Of a DNA stretch of 44,973 bases, positions 33,108 through 42,265 are shown in pieces. The notes beneath the pieces are model-generated. The model saw only the letters and a list, made by a program, of their open reading frames with translations, searched no databases and was not told where the DNA came from. How positions within the stretch are numbered: position 1 is the stretch's first letter; each line of letters starts with the position of its first letter. Origin of the DNA: an uncultured Clostridia bacterium (GTDB lineage: Bacteria; Bacillota; Clostridia; Lachnospirales; Lachnospiraceae). The stretch covers positions 1 to 44,973 of the forward strand of contig CAMWKO010000022.1 in NCBI GenBank assembly GCA_947174885.1, read 5' to 3'. The position numbers and the translations under genes are program-made.

Positions 33108-34664
33108 ATGAAAGAAAAAGTTTTAAAATATATAAAGAGAAATCATATGTTATCAAAAGGCGAATCAGTAGTCGCAGGTGTATCCGGCGGCTCTGATTCA
33201 ATGTGCCTTTTGAGTCTGTTACTTGAAATAAAGGATATATATAATTTAAATATATATGTAGTTCATATTCATCATGGTATTCGTGGAAAAGATGCTGATA
33301 TGGACATGGAATATGTGGAAAACTTCTGTAAATCACATCATATTAAATGTTTTTCATATATATATGATATTATTGGTATGGCTAAGGAAAAGAAGCTGTC
33401 TACAGAGGAAATGGGAAGAATTGTGAGGTATGAGAAATTTAATGAAATAGCAGAAAAGTATAATGCTAAAATAGCTGTTGCCCATAATATTTCTGACAAT
33501 GTAGAAACTGTACTTTTCAATATGTTCAGAGGCAGTGGAATTAAGGGGTTAGCGGGTATATCTCCTGCAAGGGACAGAATTATCAGACCTGTTATGTGTC
33601 TTACAAAAGATGAAATTTACTCATATTTGGAAGAAAATCATATACAATATAGAGTGGATAAAAGTAATTTTACAGATGAGTATACTAGAAATAAAATACG
33701 TCTTCAGATATTGCCGTACATTACTGAAAATATAAATGAAAGAGCAATAGAGCATATTAATGAAACTGCTGATTACATGGCAGAAGTTTTAGAATATATT
33801 GAAGAGGAGGCAGGAAGTTTATACAGCAGGTATGTGAGCTGTATGGAACGAACTGCAGATAGAACAGCAGATAAAAGCGGAGATGAAATAAGAGGATTTT
33901 TAATTTCCAAAGAAGCATTTAATTGCAGGCATATTTTGGTTGCGGAAGTTATAAGAATGTGTATTCATAAAGCAGCAGGACAGCTAAAGGATATTACAAG
34001 AGTTCATATTGAAAGTATTTTTGAGTTAAGTGGTAAGAATGTGGGAGCAAAAATCAATCTTCCATATGGTGTAATTGCAATCAAAAAATATGAAGGAGTT
34101 GCCATTATATGTGAGGACAGGAATATTACAGGGAATAATAAAAATATTCGCAGAGATATGAAAAATACAGGGAATAGTAGAGAAGAAAGTACTGAAGCGA
34201 ATAGTGCCATATCAGATAAGGATACGGAAAAACAGAATGTATTCACAGAGATTATTATAGATGATTACGGAGTATATGATATTAAAGGTCATAATGAGAA
34301 AATTTCTTTAACATCGGATACGTTTACGGAAGATGTTTTTTGGGAAAATATGTATACTAAATGGATAAATTATGATATACTAAAAAATAGTCTGTCATTG
34401 AGAAACAGACAAACAGGTGATTATATTGTGATAGATGACAAAGGTTCCAGAAAGAAGCTAAAGGATTTCTTTATTGATAAAAAGATACCCAGAGAGAATC
34501 GAGACAGTATATTATTACTTGCAAAGGGACATGAGATTGTATGGATAGTTGGATACAGACTATCTGCAAAATACAAGGTTAATGAAAATAGTAAGAATAT
34601 TATAAGAGTAGATATTATGAAAGCCACAAAGGATGCTTGGAGGAAAAATGAGCGAGAAGATTAG
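33108..34664 (+). CDS. tilS: tRNA(Ile)-lysidine synthetase
   Basis: TilS uses ATP and lysine to convert C34 of tRNA-Ile(CAU) to lysidine so that it reads AUA. The PP-loop SGGSDS is at residues 26-31. VVHIHHGIRG and the R-N-x-I-R motif (RNKIRLQILPY) are typical. The C-terminal substrate domain ends with RQTGDYIVID and KIPRENRD. At 518 residues it is somewhat longer than Bacillus TilS (about 470). Part of the excess is a polar stretch at about 340-382, rich in Asn, Glu, Ser and Lys, probably a loop. The last 17 bases overlap hpt. Confidence 0.95.
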   Translation: MKEKVLKYIKRNHMLSKGESVVAGVSGGSDSMCLLSLLLEIKDIYNLNIYVVHIHHGIRGKDADMDMEYVENFCKSHHIKCFSYIYDIIGMAKEKKLSTEEMGRIVRYEKFNEIAEKYNAKIAVAHNISDNVETVLFNMFRGSGIKGLAGISPARDRIIRPVMCLTKDEIYSYLEENHIQYRVDKSNFTDEYTRNKIRLQILPYITENINERAIEHINETADYMAEVLEYIEEEAGSLYSRYVSCMERTADRTADKSGDEIRGFLISKEAFNCRHILVAEVIRMCIHKAAGQLKDITRVHIESIFELSGKNVGAKINLPYGVIAIKKYEGVAIICEDRNITGNNKNIRRDMKNTGNSREESTEANSAISDKDTEKQNVFTEIIIDDYGVYDIKGHNEKISLTSDTFTEDVFWENMYTKWINYDILKNSLSLRNRQTGDYIVIDDKGSRKKLKDFFIDKKIPRENRDSILLLAKGHEIVWIVGYRLSAKYKVNENSKNIIRVDIMKATKDAWRKNERED

Positions 34665-35169
34665 TGTCTTAATTAGTGAGCAGGATGTAGATGCGAGGAT
34701 TAAGGAAATAGCTGAGCTAATTAGCCATGAATATGAAGGAAAGACAATTACTCTAATATGCATTTTAAAAGGTAGTGTTTTCTTTACATGTGAATTGGCA
34801 AAGAGGGTTACAATACCGGTAAGACTTGATTTTATGTCAGTTTCGAGCTATGGCTCAGGTACAGAAAGTAGTGGAAGAGTAAGGATTGTAAAGGATTTGG
34901 ATGATTCGGTTGAGGGAAAGGATATAATAGTTGTTGAAGATATCATTGATTCAGGAAGAACATTAAACAATTTATTGTCATTACTTAGTGCAAGAAAACC
35001 AAACAGTATAAAACTGTGTACACTTCTTGACAAGCCTGATAGACGGGTAGTGCCAGTAAATGTTGATTATACAGGCTTTGAAATACCTGATAAGTTTGTT
35101 GTTGGATACGGTCTTGATTACGACCAAAAATATAGAAACCTTCCATATATTGGAGTGGTGGAATTATAG
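34648..35169 (+). CDS. hpt: Hypoxanthine phosphoribosyltransferase
   Basis: This purine salvage enzyme transfers ribose-phosphate from PRPP to hypoxanthine or guanine. The 173 residues include the PRPP loop VVEDIIDSGRTL, the N-terminal LICILKGSVFF and the C-terminal VGYGLDYDQKYRNLPYIG. The ATG at 34648 is chosen because GGAGGA (34639-34644) lies just upstream. An earlier ATG at 34633 would include that site in the coding region. The start overlaps tilS, giving coupled translation. Order tilS-hpt-ftsH is as in Bacillus. Confidence 0.96.
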   Translation: MSEKISVLISEQDVDARIKEIAELISHEYEGKTITLICILKGSVFFTCELAKRVTIPVRLDFMSVSSYGSGTESSGRVRIVKDLDDSVEGKDIIVVEDIIDSGRTLNNLLSLLSARKPNSIKLCTLLDKPDRRVVPVNVDYTGFEIPDKFVVGYGLDYDQKYRNLPYIGVVEL

Positions 35170-35184
35170 TAGGAGGTATTAAAA

Positions 35185-37020
35185 GTGAACAGCAAGAGAA
35201 GCGGAGGAGGTCTTTCCTTCCTCATATTGATAGGAATCTTAGTGGTGTGGTACTTATTTGCGGTATTCTTTGGAAGCAGAAGCAGTAACTACACATATGC
35301 ACAATTCCAAAATGATCTGGAGAATAATAGAATTACGAGTATATTTGTAGGTCAGAATAAAGAAGTACCTACGGGCTATATTACAATTAAAAATATAGCA
35401 AAAGAGTCGATGACCTTTTATGTTTCAGACGTAAATGCAGCTATAGAATTTATTAATGAAAAAGGTTATAACTATACATTAGGTGATGTTGAAAGGGATA
35501 ATATTTTCCTCACTATTATATTACCTATTATGGTAGGTGTTATTATTATAATATTTATATTTTTATTGTTTTCCGTAAATGCCGGTGGTAGCGGAAATGC
35601 GGCTAACAGTAAGCTTATGAATTTTGGTAAGAGTCGTGCAAGGATGCTTGATCCGTCTAAGAACAAAATTACTTTTAAGGATGTAGCAGGACTTGCTGAA
35701 GAAAAAGAGGAAATGGAAGAAATCGTTGATTTCTTAAGAACTCCGGAGAAATATGCAAATCTTGGAGCAAGAATACCAAAGGGTATTATTTTGGTGGGAC
35801 CTCCCGGTACAGGTAAAACACTTCTTGCAAAGGCTATTGCAGGAGAAGCAGGAGTTCCGTTCTTTAGTATTTCGGGTTCTGATTTTGTAGAGATGTTTGT
35901 TGGTGTAGGTGCTTCGCGTGTAAGGGATTTATTTGAGGAGGCCAAGAAGAATGCACCTTGTATGATTTTTATAGATGAAATTGATGCTGTTGCCAGACGT
36001 CGTGGTACCGGTATGGGTGGCGGACATGATGAAAGAGAGCAGACATTGAACCAGATGCTTGTGGAAATGGATGGTTTTGGTGCAAATGAAGGTATTATTG
36101 TTCTGGCCGCTACAAACAGAGTAGATATTTTGGATCCTGCTATTCTGCGTCCGGGTCGTTTTGACAGAAAGATTGCTGTAGGAAGACCTGATGTAAGAGG
36201 CAGACGGGAAATTCTTGAAGTACATGCTAAGAATAAGCCTCTTGGAGAGGATGTAAATTTAGATGAAATAGCACAGACTACAGCGGGATTTACAGGTGCA
36301 GACCTTGAAAATCTTCTTAATGAGTCAGCTATTCTGGCGGCAAAGCAGAACAGAGCATATATTATTCAGGAAGATATTAACAGATCATTTATCAAGCTTG
36401 GTATTGGTACTGAGAAGAAGAGCAGGATTATTTCTGAAAAGGAAAAGAAGATTACAGCTTATCACGAATCAGGTCATGCGATTTTATTCCATGTACTTAG
36501 TGAGGTTGGACCTGTGCATACAGTATCTATTATTCCTACAGGTACAGGAGCAGCAGGCTATACAATGCCACTACCTGAAAGGGATGAGATGTTTAATACC
36601 AGAGGAAAGATGCTACAGAGTATTATGGTAAGCCTTGGAGGTCGTATTGCAGAGGAACTTACCTTTGACGATATTACAACAGGGGCTTCTCAGGATATTA
36701 AGCAGGCAACAGGATTAGCAAAGGCAATGATTAAAAAATATGGTATGTCAAGCAGGCTTGGCCTTGTATGTTATGATGATGACGATGATGAGGTATTTAT
36801 AGGCAGAGACCTGGCACATACAAAATCCTATGCCGAAAAGACAGCAGCTACGATAGATGAAGAGGTTCAGGATATTGTAAATGATTGTTATGCAAAGGCA
36901 AAGGAAATTATTTTACAATATAGAGATGTTTTGGAAAAGTCAGCCAAGCTTCTTATTGAAAAAGAGAAAATCGGCAGAGATGAATTTGAAGAATTATTTG
37001 AAAAAAGTTACAATTTATAA
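35185..37020 (+). CDS. ftsH: ATP-dependent zinc metalloprotease FtsH
   Basis: This membrane AAA+ protease degrades membrane and short-lived regulatory proteins as a hexamer. The 611 residues comprise two membrane segments (about 8-30 and 108-130) flanking a small external domain, the AAA module with Walker A GPPGTGKT (from 205), Walker [10 protein letters not shown] and the second region of homology ([20 protein letters not shown]), then the zinc site HESGH (427-431). The start is GTG at 35185, with AGGAGG 8 bases upstream. No ATG is available nearby. It is the last gene of the tilS unit. Confidence 0.97.
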   Translation: MNSKRSGGGLSFLILIGILVVWYLFAVFFGSRSSNYTYAQFQNDLENNRITSIFVGQNKEVPTGYITIKNIAKESMTFYVSDVNAAIEFINEKGYNYTLGDVERDNIFLTIILPIMVGVIIIIFIFLLFSVNAGGSGNAANSKLMNFGKSRARMLDPSKNKITFKDVAGLAEEKEEMEEIVDFLRTPEKYANLGARIPKGIILVGPPGTGKTLLAKAIAGEAGVPFFSISGSDFVEMFVGVGASRVRDLFEEAKKNAPCMIFIDEIDAVARRRGTGMGGGHDEREQTLNQMLVEMDGFGANEGIIVLAATNRVDILDPAILRPGRFDRKIAVGRPDVRGRREILEVHAKNKPLGEDVNLDEIAQTTAGFTGADLENLLNESAILAAKQNRAYIIQEDINRSFIKLGIGTEKKSRIISEKEKKITAYHESGHAILFHVLSEVGPVHTVSIIPTGTGAAGYTMPLPERDEMFNTRGKMLQSIMVSLGGRIAEELTFDDITTGASQDIKQATGLAKAMIKKYGMSSRLGLVCYDDDDDEVFIGRDLAHTKSYAEKTAATIDEEVQDIVNDCYAKAKEIILQYRDVLEKSAKLLIEKEKIGRDEFEELFEKSYNL

Positions 37021-37326
37021 GTGAATAAAGGATAAATAAGTAGTTATTTTTTTGTGAGGTATGCAAAATGCACAAAAAGATACATGCAAATTTGTGAATT
37101 TTGTGCAGACTTATTGGAATATGGATGTTATACTACAAATTGTAAAACCCCCCAATACATTATATAGTTTTTGCTACATCCCATAAAAATGAGATACCTT
37201 CTCAAAAAAAGACAGCTGAAGCTGTCTTTTTTGTTTGATATGCTATTGCCTGATGAGGTATTTGACTATTGAATTATATTATATTTTGTAATAAAATATT
37301 TATAGCTTATGAAAAGGAGTTCAATT
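37021..37326. other. Intergenic region with candidate operator, promoter and small RNA or leader
   Basis: This 306-base gap holds an inverted repeat, TGCACAAAA (37069-37077) with TTTTGTGCA (37099-37107). Then come an extended -10 box (TGTTATACT, 37126-37134), about 70 bases with a small TGAGA/TCTCA hairpin, a perfect terminator (37205-37232), and AT-rich DNA to the next start. The part between promoter and terminator could be a small RNA of about 90 bases or a terminated leader of the GH13 gene. No coding frame is supported. Confidence 0.4.
37205..37232 (+). terminator. Intrinsic terminator between ftsH and the GH13 gene
   Basis: AAAAAAGACAGC (37205-37216) pairs perfectly with GCTGTCTTTTTT (37221-37232) around TGAA. 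Confidence 0.9.
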
Positions 37327-39447
37327 ATGATTACCTTTAAAAATAAATTAACTGAAGCTGAAAAGAAAATTCTCTATATATACAGTGTTCAGGCAATTCT
37401 TGATAAAGAATTATTATATAGTGACTGTACAGAAAACTTTATTACTCCGTGTGAGCCGTTACCGGGTGATACAGTATCTATAAGATTTCGTACTGCAAAA
37501 TCAAATGTTGAAAAAGTGTTTTTATGTGTTGATGATAAGGAGATTTTGCTGTCATTACTTGTATCAGGAAGTAAATTTGATATATATGAAGCTGTATACA
37601 CCATAAATGATAATATTCTCAGATACAATTTTAAGGTTATTTCCGGTTTTGAAACCTGTTATTATGACAGAGCAGGCGTATCAGATTATATCAGAGATGA
37701 ATATAAGTTTGTGATTACACCCGGATTTTCCACACCTGAGTGGGCAAAGGGTGCTGTCATGTACCAGATTTATACTGACAGATTTTATAATGGTGACACC
37801 ACAAATGATGTAGAATCAAAAGAATATGTTTATATAGGTGAGTATTCTGAAAAGGTAACAGATTGGAACAAATATCCTGCTACTATGGGTGTAAGAGAGT
37901 TTTATGGAGGAGATTTACAGGGTGTTTTAGATAAGATGGATTATCTTGAAAAGCTTGGTATTGAAGTAATCTATTTTAATCCTATTTTTGTATCACCTTC
38001 AAATCATAAATATGATATACAGGATTATGATTATATTGACCCGCATATTGGTAAAATAGTCATGGACGAGGGGGACTTATTGGAGGATGGTGTCTGGGAA
38101 AACAGAAAAGCGACCAGATATATAAACAGGGTTACCAATAAAGAAAATCTTGAAGCTTCCAATGAGCTTTTTGCAAGGCTTGTAGAAGAAGCACACAGAA
38201 GAAACATGAAAGTCATAATTGATGGCGTATTTAATCATTGCGGTTCATTTAATAAGTGGATAGACAGAGAGAGAATATATGAGGGACAGGAAGGTTATGA
38301 GAATGGTGCTTATATATCAAAGGATAGCCCATACAACCGCTTCTTTAAATTTTATGAGGAGGGAGATCATAACTGGCCATACAACCATACTTATGATGGC
38401 TGGTGGGGGCATGATACATTACCAAAGCTCAATTATGAAGGCTCAAAGGAGTTGGAGGAATATATTTTAAGAATTGCTAAAAAGTGGGTATCTCCACCTT
38501 ATAATGTAGACGGCTGGAGACTTGATGTGGCAGCCGACCTTGGACATAGCAGTGAATATAATCATGAATTTTGGAGAAAGTTTAGAAATACAGTAAAGGA
38601 AGCTAATCCAAATGCTATTATTTTAGCAGAGCATTATGGAAATCCTGAAAGCTGGTTGCAAGGTGACCAGTGGGACACAGTTATGAATTATGATGCATTT
38701 ATGGAACCGCTTACCTGGTTCTTAACAGGCATGGAGAAGCATTCGGATAGCAGACAGGACAACCTTATGGGTGATGCAACAGGCTTCTTTAGAAATATGA
38801 CATATCATATGTCAAAATTTCAGATGCCTTCACTTCTGGTTGCCATGAATGAGCTTTCAAATCATGATCATTCAAGATTTTTAACAAGAACTAACGGTGT
38901 GGTAGGCCGTGTAGGTTATCTCGGACCGGAGGCAGCTAATAACGGAATTAAGAAGTCGGTTATGAAAGAGGCTGTAGTGGTACAGATGACATGGCCGGGT
39001 GCACCTACACTATATTATGGTGATGAGGCAGGTGTTTGCGGTTTTACAGATCCTGACAACAGAAGAACATATCCTTGGGGTAGAGAAGATATGGAACTAA
39101 TTGAATTCCATAGAGATGTTATTGGAATACATAAGAAAAACATTGCATTGAAAAAGGGTTCTTTCAGACAGCTTCATGAGGATTACAATGTAATTGCATT
39201 TGGAAGATTTTATTTGGATAATATTCTGTTTACTGTAGTAAACAATAATGACTATGAAAAAGAAGTCAGGTTTAGTGTAAGACCACTTGGAATGGGATAT
39301 GAGGAGGATATTGAGAGACTTATATTAACAGGTGAGAATAGTTATAATGCTGGCATTTTAAAAAGCCATATCAGCAATGGTGAGTTTAAAACAGTAATGC
39401 CTCCTAGAAGCTCAGCTATTTATAGGAAGCTTATTGATACAGAATAA
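37327..39447 (+). CDS. GH13 alpha-amylase-family enzyme (neopullulanase-like)
   Basis: The 706-residue protein lacks a signal peptide, so it probably acts on imported maltodextrins or glycogen in the cytoplasm. The N-terminal ~135 residues form a beta domain like those before GH13_20 enzymes. The barrel starts near WAKGAVMYQIYTDRFYNGD. Catalytic regions are DGVFNHCG (299-306), DGWRLDVA with nucleophile Asp400, LAEHYGNP with acid/base Glu435, and NHDHSRF (512-518). The ATG at 37327 is chosen because AAAGGAG lies 7 bases upstream. The in-frame ATG at 37309 precedes that site. Neopullulanase, cyclomaltodextrinase and maltogenic amylase cannot be told apart here. Confidence 0.88.
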   Translation: MITFKNKLTEAEKKILYIYSVQAILDKELLYSDCTENFITPCEPLPGDTVSIRFRTAKSNVEKVFLCVDDKEILLSLLVSGSKFDIYEAVYTINDNILRYNFKVISGFETCYYDRAGVSDYIRDEYKFVITPGFSTPEWAKGAVMYQIYTDRFYNGDTTNDVESKEYVYIGEYSEKVTDWNKYPATMGVREFYGGDLQGVLDKMDYLEKLGIEVIYFNPIFVSPSNHKYDIQDYDYIDPHIGKIVMDEGDLLEDGVWENRKATRYINRVTNKENLEASNELFARLVEEAHRRNMKVIIDGVFNHCGSFNKWIDRERIYEGQEGYENGAYISKDSPYNRFFKFYEEGDHNWPYNHTYDGWWGHDTLPKLNYEGSKELEEYILRIAKKWVSPPYNVDGWRLDVAADLGHSSEYNHEFWRKFRNTVKEANPNAIILAEHYGNPESWLQGDQWDTVMNYDAFMEPLTWFLTGMEKHSDSRQDNLMGDATGFFRNMTYHMSKFQMPSLLVAMNELSNHDHSRFLTRTNGVVGRVGYLGPEAANNGIKKSVMKEAVVVQMTWPGAPTLYYGDEAGVCGFTDPDNRRTYPWGREDMELIEFHRDVIGIHKKNIALKKGSFRQLHEDYNVIAFGRFYLDNILFTVVNNNDYEKEVRFSVRPLGMGYEEDIERLILTGENSYNAGILKSHISNGEFKTVMPPRSSAIYRKLIDTE

Positions 39448-39467
39448 CACAGATATGCAAAAATTGC

Positions 39468-39496
39468 TTGCATATTGAAAATATGAGTGATATAAT
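39468..39496 (+). promoter_or_regulatory. Promoter of the tRNA pair
   Basis: TTGCAT (39468-39473) and TATAAT (39491-39496) are 17 bases apart. The transcript would begin about 40 bases before tRNA-Tyr. Confidence 0.75.
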
Positions 39497-39542
39497 GACT
39501 AGCGAATTTGTTGGTCTGCTGTTTGGCAGACACAAATTTTAA

Positions 39543-39624
39543 GGATGGATTCCCGAGTGGCCAAAGGGGACAGACTGTAAATCTGCTGCAACTTGCTTCG
39601 GTGGTTCGAATCCACCTCCATCCA
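39543..39624 (+). tRNA. tRNA-Tyr (GTA)
   Basis: The acceptor arms GGATGGA and TCCATCC pair fully, with discriminator A39624. The anticodon GTA sits in CTGTAAA. The long variable arm (82 bases in total) fits bacterial tRNA-Tyr, and GGTTCGAATCC is the T arm. No CCA is encoded. The only overlapping open frame is an artefact. Confidence 0.95.
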
Positions 39625-39627
39625 TCT

Positions 39628-39711
39628 GCTGGTGTGGCGGAACTGGCAGACGCACAGGACTTAAAATCCTGCGGAGTAAAATCCGTACCGGTTCGATTCC
39701 GGTCACCAGCA
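39628..39711 (+). tRNA. tRNA-Leu (TAA)
   Basis: The acceptor arms GCTGGTG and CACCAGC pair fully, with discriminator A39711. The anticodon loop is CTTAAAA with anticodon TAA, reading UUA/UUG. The class II variable arm gives 84 bases. The T arm is CGGTTCGATTCCG. CCA is not encoded. It is 3 bases after tRNA-Tyr and shares its transcript. Confidence 0.95.
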
Positions 39712-39713
39712 TC

Positions 39714-39741
39714 AAAGGACTATCGACAGATAGTCCTTTTT
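39714..39741 (+). terminator. Terminator of the tRNA pair
   Basis: AAAGGACTATC (39714-39724) pairs with GATAGTCCTTT (39729-39739) around GACA. The T-run continues to 39741. Confidence 0.88.
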
Positions 39742-39851
39742 GTGTATAGTAAAAATGTTTCAGGATGTTTATTATACATAACACTCTGTAAGGAATTTTG
39801 TGAGATGAGATGATCTTGTCCGTGCTGTTTAATTATTTAATAAATATTTTA

Positions 39852-39881
39852 TTGGTATTTTCATGAAATAAGTGTTAATAT
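39852..39881 (+). promoter_or_regulatory. Predicted promoter of the ABC exporter with a palindrome in its spacer
   Basis: TTGGTA (39852-39857) is 17-18 bases from TTAATAT (39875-39881). The spacer contains the perfect 10-base palindrome TTTCATGAAA (39859-39868), a possible repressor site. No regulator gene is adjacent. Confidence 0.45.
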
Positions 39882-39942
39882 GTGTTGAGTACTAAATCTC
39901 AAAAAAGTATATAAAACTACTTCATGCGCGAAAGGAAACACA

Positions 39943-42264
39943 ATGGGAAAACTGTTTAAAAATGTTCTTCCGTACTGGAAGACGGTAATCGTTATTTTGG
40001 TACTGCTTACTGTACAGGCATATTGCGATTTATTATTACCACAATATACATCAGATATTATTGATACCGGTATTCAAAATAGCGGTATAGAGCATATTTT
40101 GCCGGAGAAAATCACTAAGGAGGAGTATGCGTATTCGACAATGTTTATGACAGAGTCGGAAAAATCACATTTTGTAAATGCATACAAGGAGGAGGGAGAC
40201 ATATACGTCCTTTCCGTAAAAGATGAAAAGGAATTGGATGCATTAGATGAAGAATTAATCATATCGATTGTAATGACCTATAATATGTCAAATATGGAGG
40301 AGAGTACTTTCAAATCTATGGTCGCCAATACATTGCTTGAAAATCCGAATACAGCGGATATGGCATCTGGGATTTTTGACATGACTGTTGAAGATATTGA
40401 GAAACAGTTGGGCATTGAGCTTGACATAAAGGAAGCAAAGGATGAGAACGGTAATGTTAATACTTATGTAGATATCAGACCGATGATAGCTGCCTTTATT
40501 GCAAATGATATGATGGAACAGGACTTAATATCAGCTTCAAGAGAAAGCATGGAAAATACTATAGAAAGCATAGGCTCTACACAGATGAAATCTATGGGTA
40601 TTGCTTTTGCAAAGAACTGTGATACAAATGCAGGTATAGATGTTGATAATATACAGATAAAGTTTCTGTGGATGTCAGGTGCAAGGATGATTTGCATAAC
40701 ACTTATTATGGCTGTGGCTGCTATTCTTTTAGGCTACTTTGCATCTAAGGTGGGAGCAGGTGTAGGCAGGGATTTAAGAGAAAAGACATTTAAAAAGGTT
40801 GTAAGTTTTTCAAACTCGGAAATGGATAAATTTTCCACTGCTTCGCTTATAACAAGAAGTACAAATGATATTCAGCAGATTCAGATGGTTACGGCAATGC
40901 TGCTTAGAATAGTATTATATGCTCCTATTCTTGGAATAGGCGGAATTATAAAGGTTATTGGTACGGGAGCAAATATGGGCTGGATTATTGTGCTTGCAGT
41001 ACTGATTATTTTAGCCTTTGTAATGCTGCTTATGTCACTTGCCATGCCTAAATTCAAACTTATGCAGACATTGGTAGATAAGGTTAATCTTGTATCAAGA
41101 GAAATACTTACAGGTTTAAGTGTTATCAGGGCATTTGGCAGAGAAAAGACAGAAGAAGCAAGATTTGACAATGCTAATACTGAGCTTACAAAGACGCAGT
41201 TGTTTACAAACAGAGTAATGACATTTATGATGCCCGGTATGATGCTTATTATGTATTGTATTACATTACTTATAGTATGGGTGGCTTCTAAAAATATTGA
41301 CGCCGGTACACTTCAGGTTGGACAGATGACAGCTTTTATCACATATTCTATGATGATTATTATGTCATTTCTTATGCTTACTGCTATGTCTATTATGCTT
41401 CCAAGAGCAGGTGTGGCAGCAGAGCGTATTGATGAGGTATTGAGGACTGAGCCTTCTATTAATAATCCTGAAGCTGCGAAGAAATTAGAAAATAGAAAAG
41501 GTATTGTCAAATTTAACCATGTTAATTTCAGATATCCAGGCGCAGACGAGGATGTATTAGAGGATATAGATTTTGTGGCAGAGCCGGGTAAAACTGTAGC
41601 TATTATAGGCAGTACGGGATGCGGAAAGTCCACACTGGTCAATCTGATTCCAAGATTTTATGATGTTACTGCCGGCAGTATTACTATAGATAATGAAGAT
41701 ATCAGAAATATAGCACTTAAGGATTTGAGGGATATTATAGGCTTTGTGCCTCAAAAGGGTGTGCTTTTCTCAGGCACGATTGCTTCAAATCTTCGATTTG
41801 GCAATAGGGAGGCTACAGAAAAGGAAATAGAGGAGGCAGCAGAGATTGCTCAGGCTATATCATTTATTGAGGAAAAGCCGGACAAATTTGATAGTGTTAT
41901 AGCACAGGGCGGTACAAACGTATCAGGAGGTCAGAAGCAGAGACTTGCGATAGCCAGGGCAATAGCAAAGCATCCGAATATATTTGTATTTGATGACAGT
42001 TTTTCTGCACTGGATATGAAGACTGATGCAGCCTTGAGAAAGGCACTTAATCAAAAGCTGTCAAATGCAACAGTTATAATTGTGGCACAGCGTGTAAGTA
42101 CAATTTTACATGCTGACCAGATTCTTGTATTAGATGAGGGTAAGATAGTAGGTAAGGGAACGCATGAGCAACTCCTTAAAAACTGTGATGAGTATTTGCA
42201 GATAGCAAAATCACAGCTTTCAGACAAGGAACTTGGTATTGAAGACGGAAAGGAGGAAAATTAA
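39943..42264 (+). CDS. ABC exporter subunit with extracellular insert and degenerate ATP site
   Basis: This type IV exporter half has fused membrane and ATPase parts (773 residues). A polar insert of about 200 residues (about 40-240) separates the first and second membrane segments and should lie outside the cell. The ATPase has Walker A GSTGCGKS (from 556) and a normal signature VSGGQ (660-664). The catalytic Glu after Walker B is Asp (FDDS, Asp684-Asp685) and the switch His is Gln (VAQR, Gln716). Such changes mark the degenerate site of heterodimeric exporters of the LmrCD/BmrCD kind. The partner begins one base after the stop. The substrate is unknown. GAAAGGAAAC precedes the ATG. Confidence 0.9.
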   Translation: MGKLFKNVLPYWKTVIVILVLLTVQAYCDLLLPQYTSDIIDTGIQNSGIEHILPEKITKEEYAYSTMFMTESEKSHFVNAYKEEGDIYVLSVKDEKELDALDEELIISIVMTYNMSNMEESTFKSMVANTLLENPNTADMASGIFDMTVEDIEKQLGIELDIKEAKDENGNVNTYVDIRPMIAAFIANDMMEQDLISASRESMENTIESIGSTQMKSMGIAFAKNCDTNAGIDVDNIQIKFLWMSGARMICITLIMAVAAILLGYFASKVGAGVGRDLREKTFKKVVSFSNSEMDKFSTASLITRSTNDIQQIQMVTAMLLRIVLYAPILGIGGIIKVIGTGANMGWIIVLAVLIILAFVMLLMSLAMPKFKLMQTLVDKVNLVSREILTGLSVIRAFGREKTEEARFDNANTELTKTQLFTNRVMTFMMPGMMLIMYCITLLIVWVASKNIDAGTLQVGQMTAFITYSMMIIMSFLMLTAMSIMLPRAGVAAERIDEVLRTEPSINNPEAAKKLENRKGIVKFNHVNFRYPGADEDVLEDIDFVAEPGKTVAIIGSTGCGKSTLVNLIPRFYDVTAGSITIDNEDIRNIALKDLRDIIGFVPQKGVLFSGTIASNLRFGNREATEKEIEEAAEIAQAISFIEEKPDKFDSVIAQGGTNVSGGQKQRLAIARAIAKHPNIFVFDDSFSALDMKTDAALRKALNQKLSNATVIIVAQRVSTILHADQILVLDEGKIVGKGTHEQLLKNCDEYLQIAKSQLSDKELGIEDGKEEN

Positions 42265-42265
42265 T

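Noticed and set aside
39508-39813. 101-residue plus-strand and 81-residue minus-strand open frames across the tRNA genes
   Set aside because: They cover tRNA-Tyr and tRNA-Leu, which have complete cloverleaf features. The translations mirror tRNA sequence and have no ribosome binding site.
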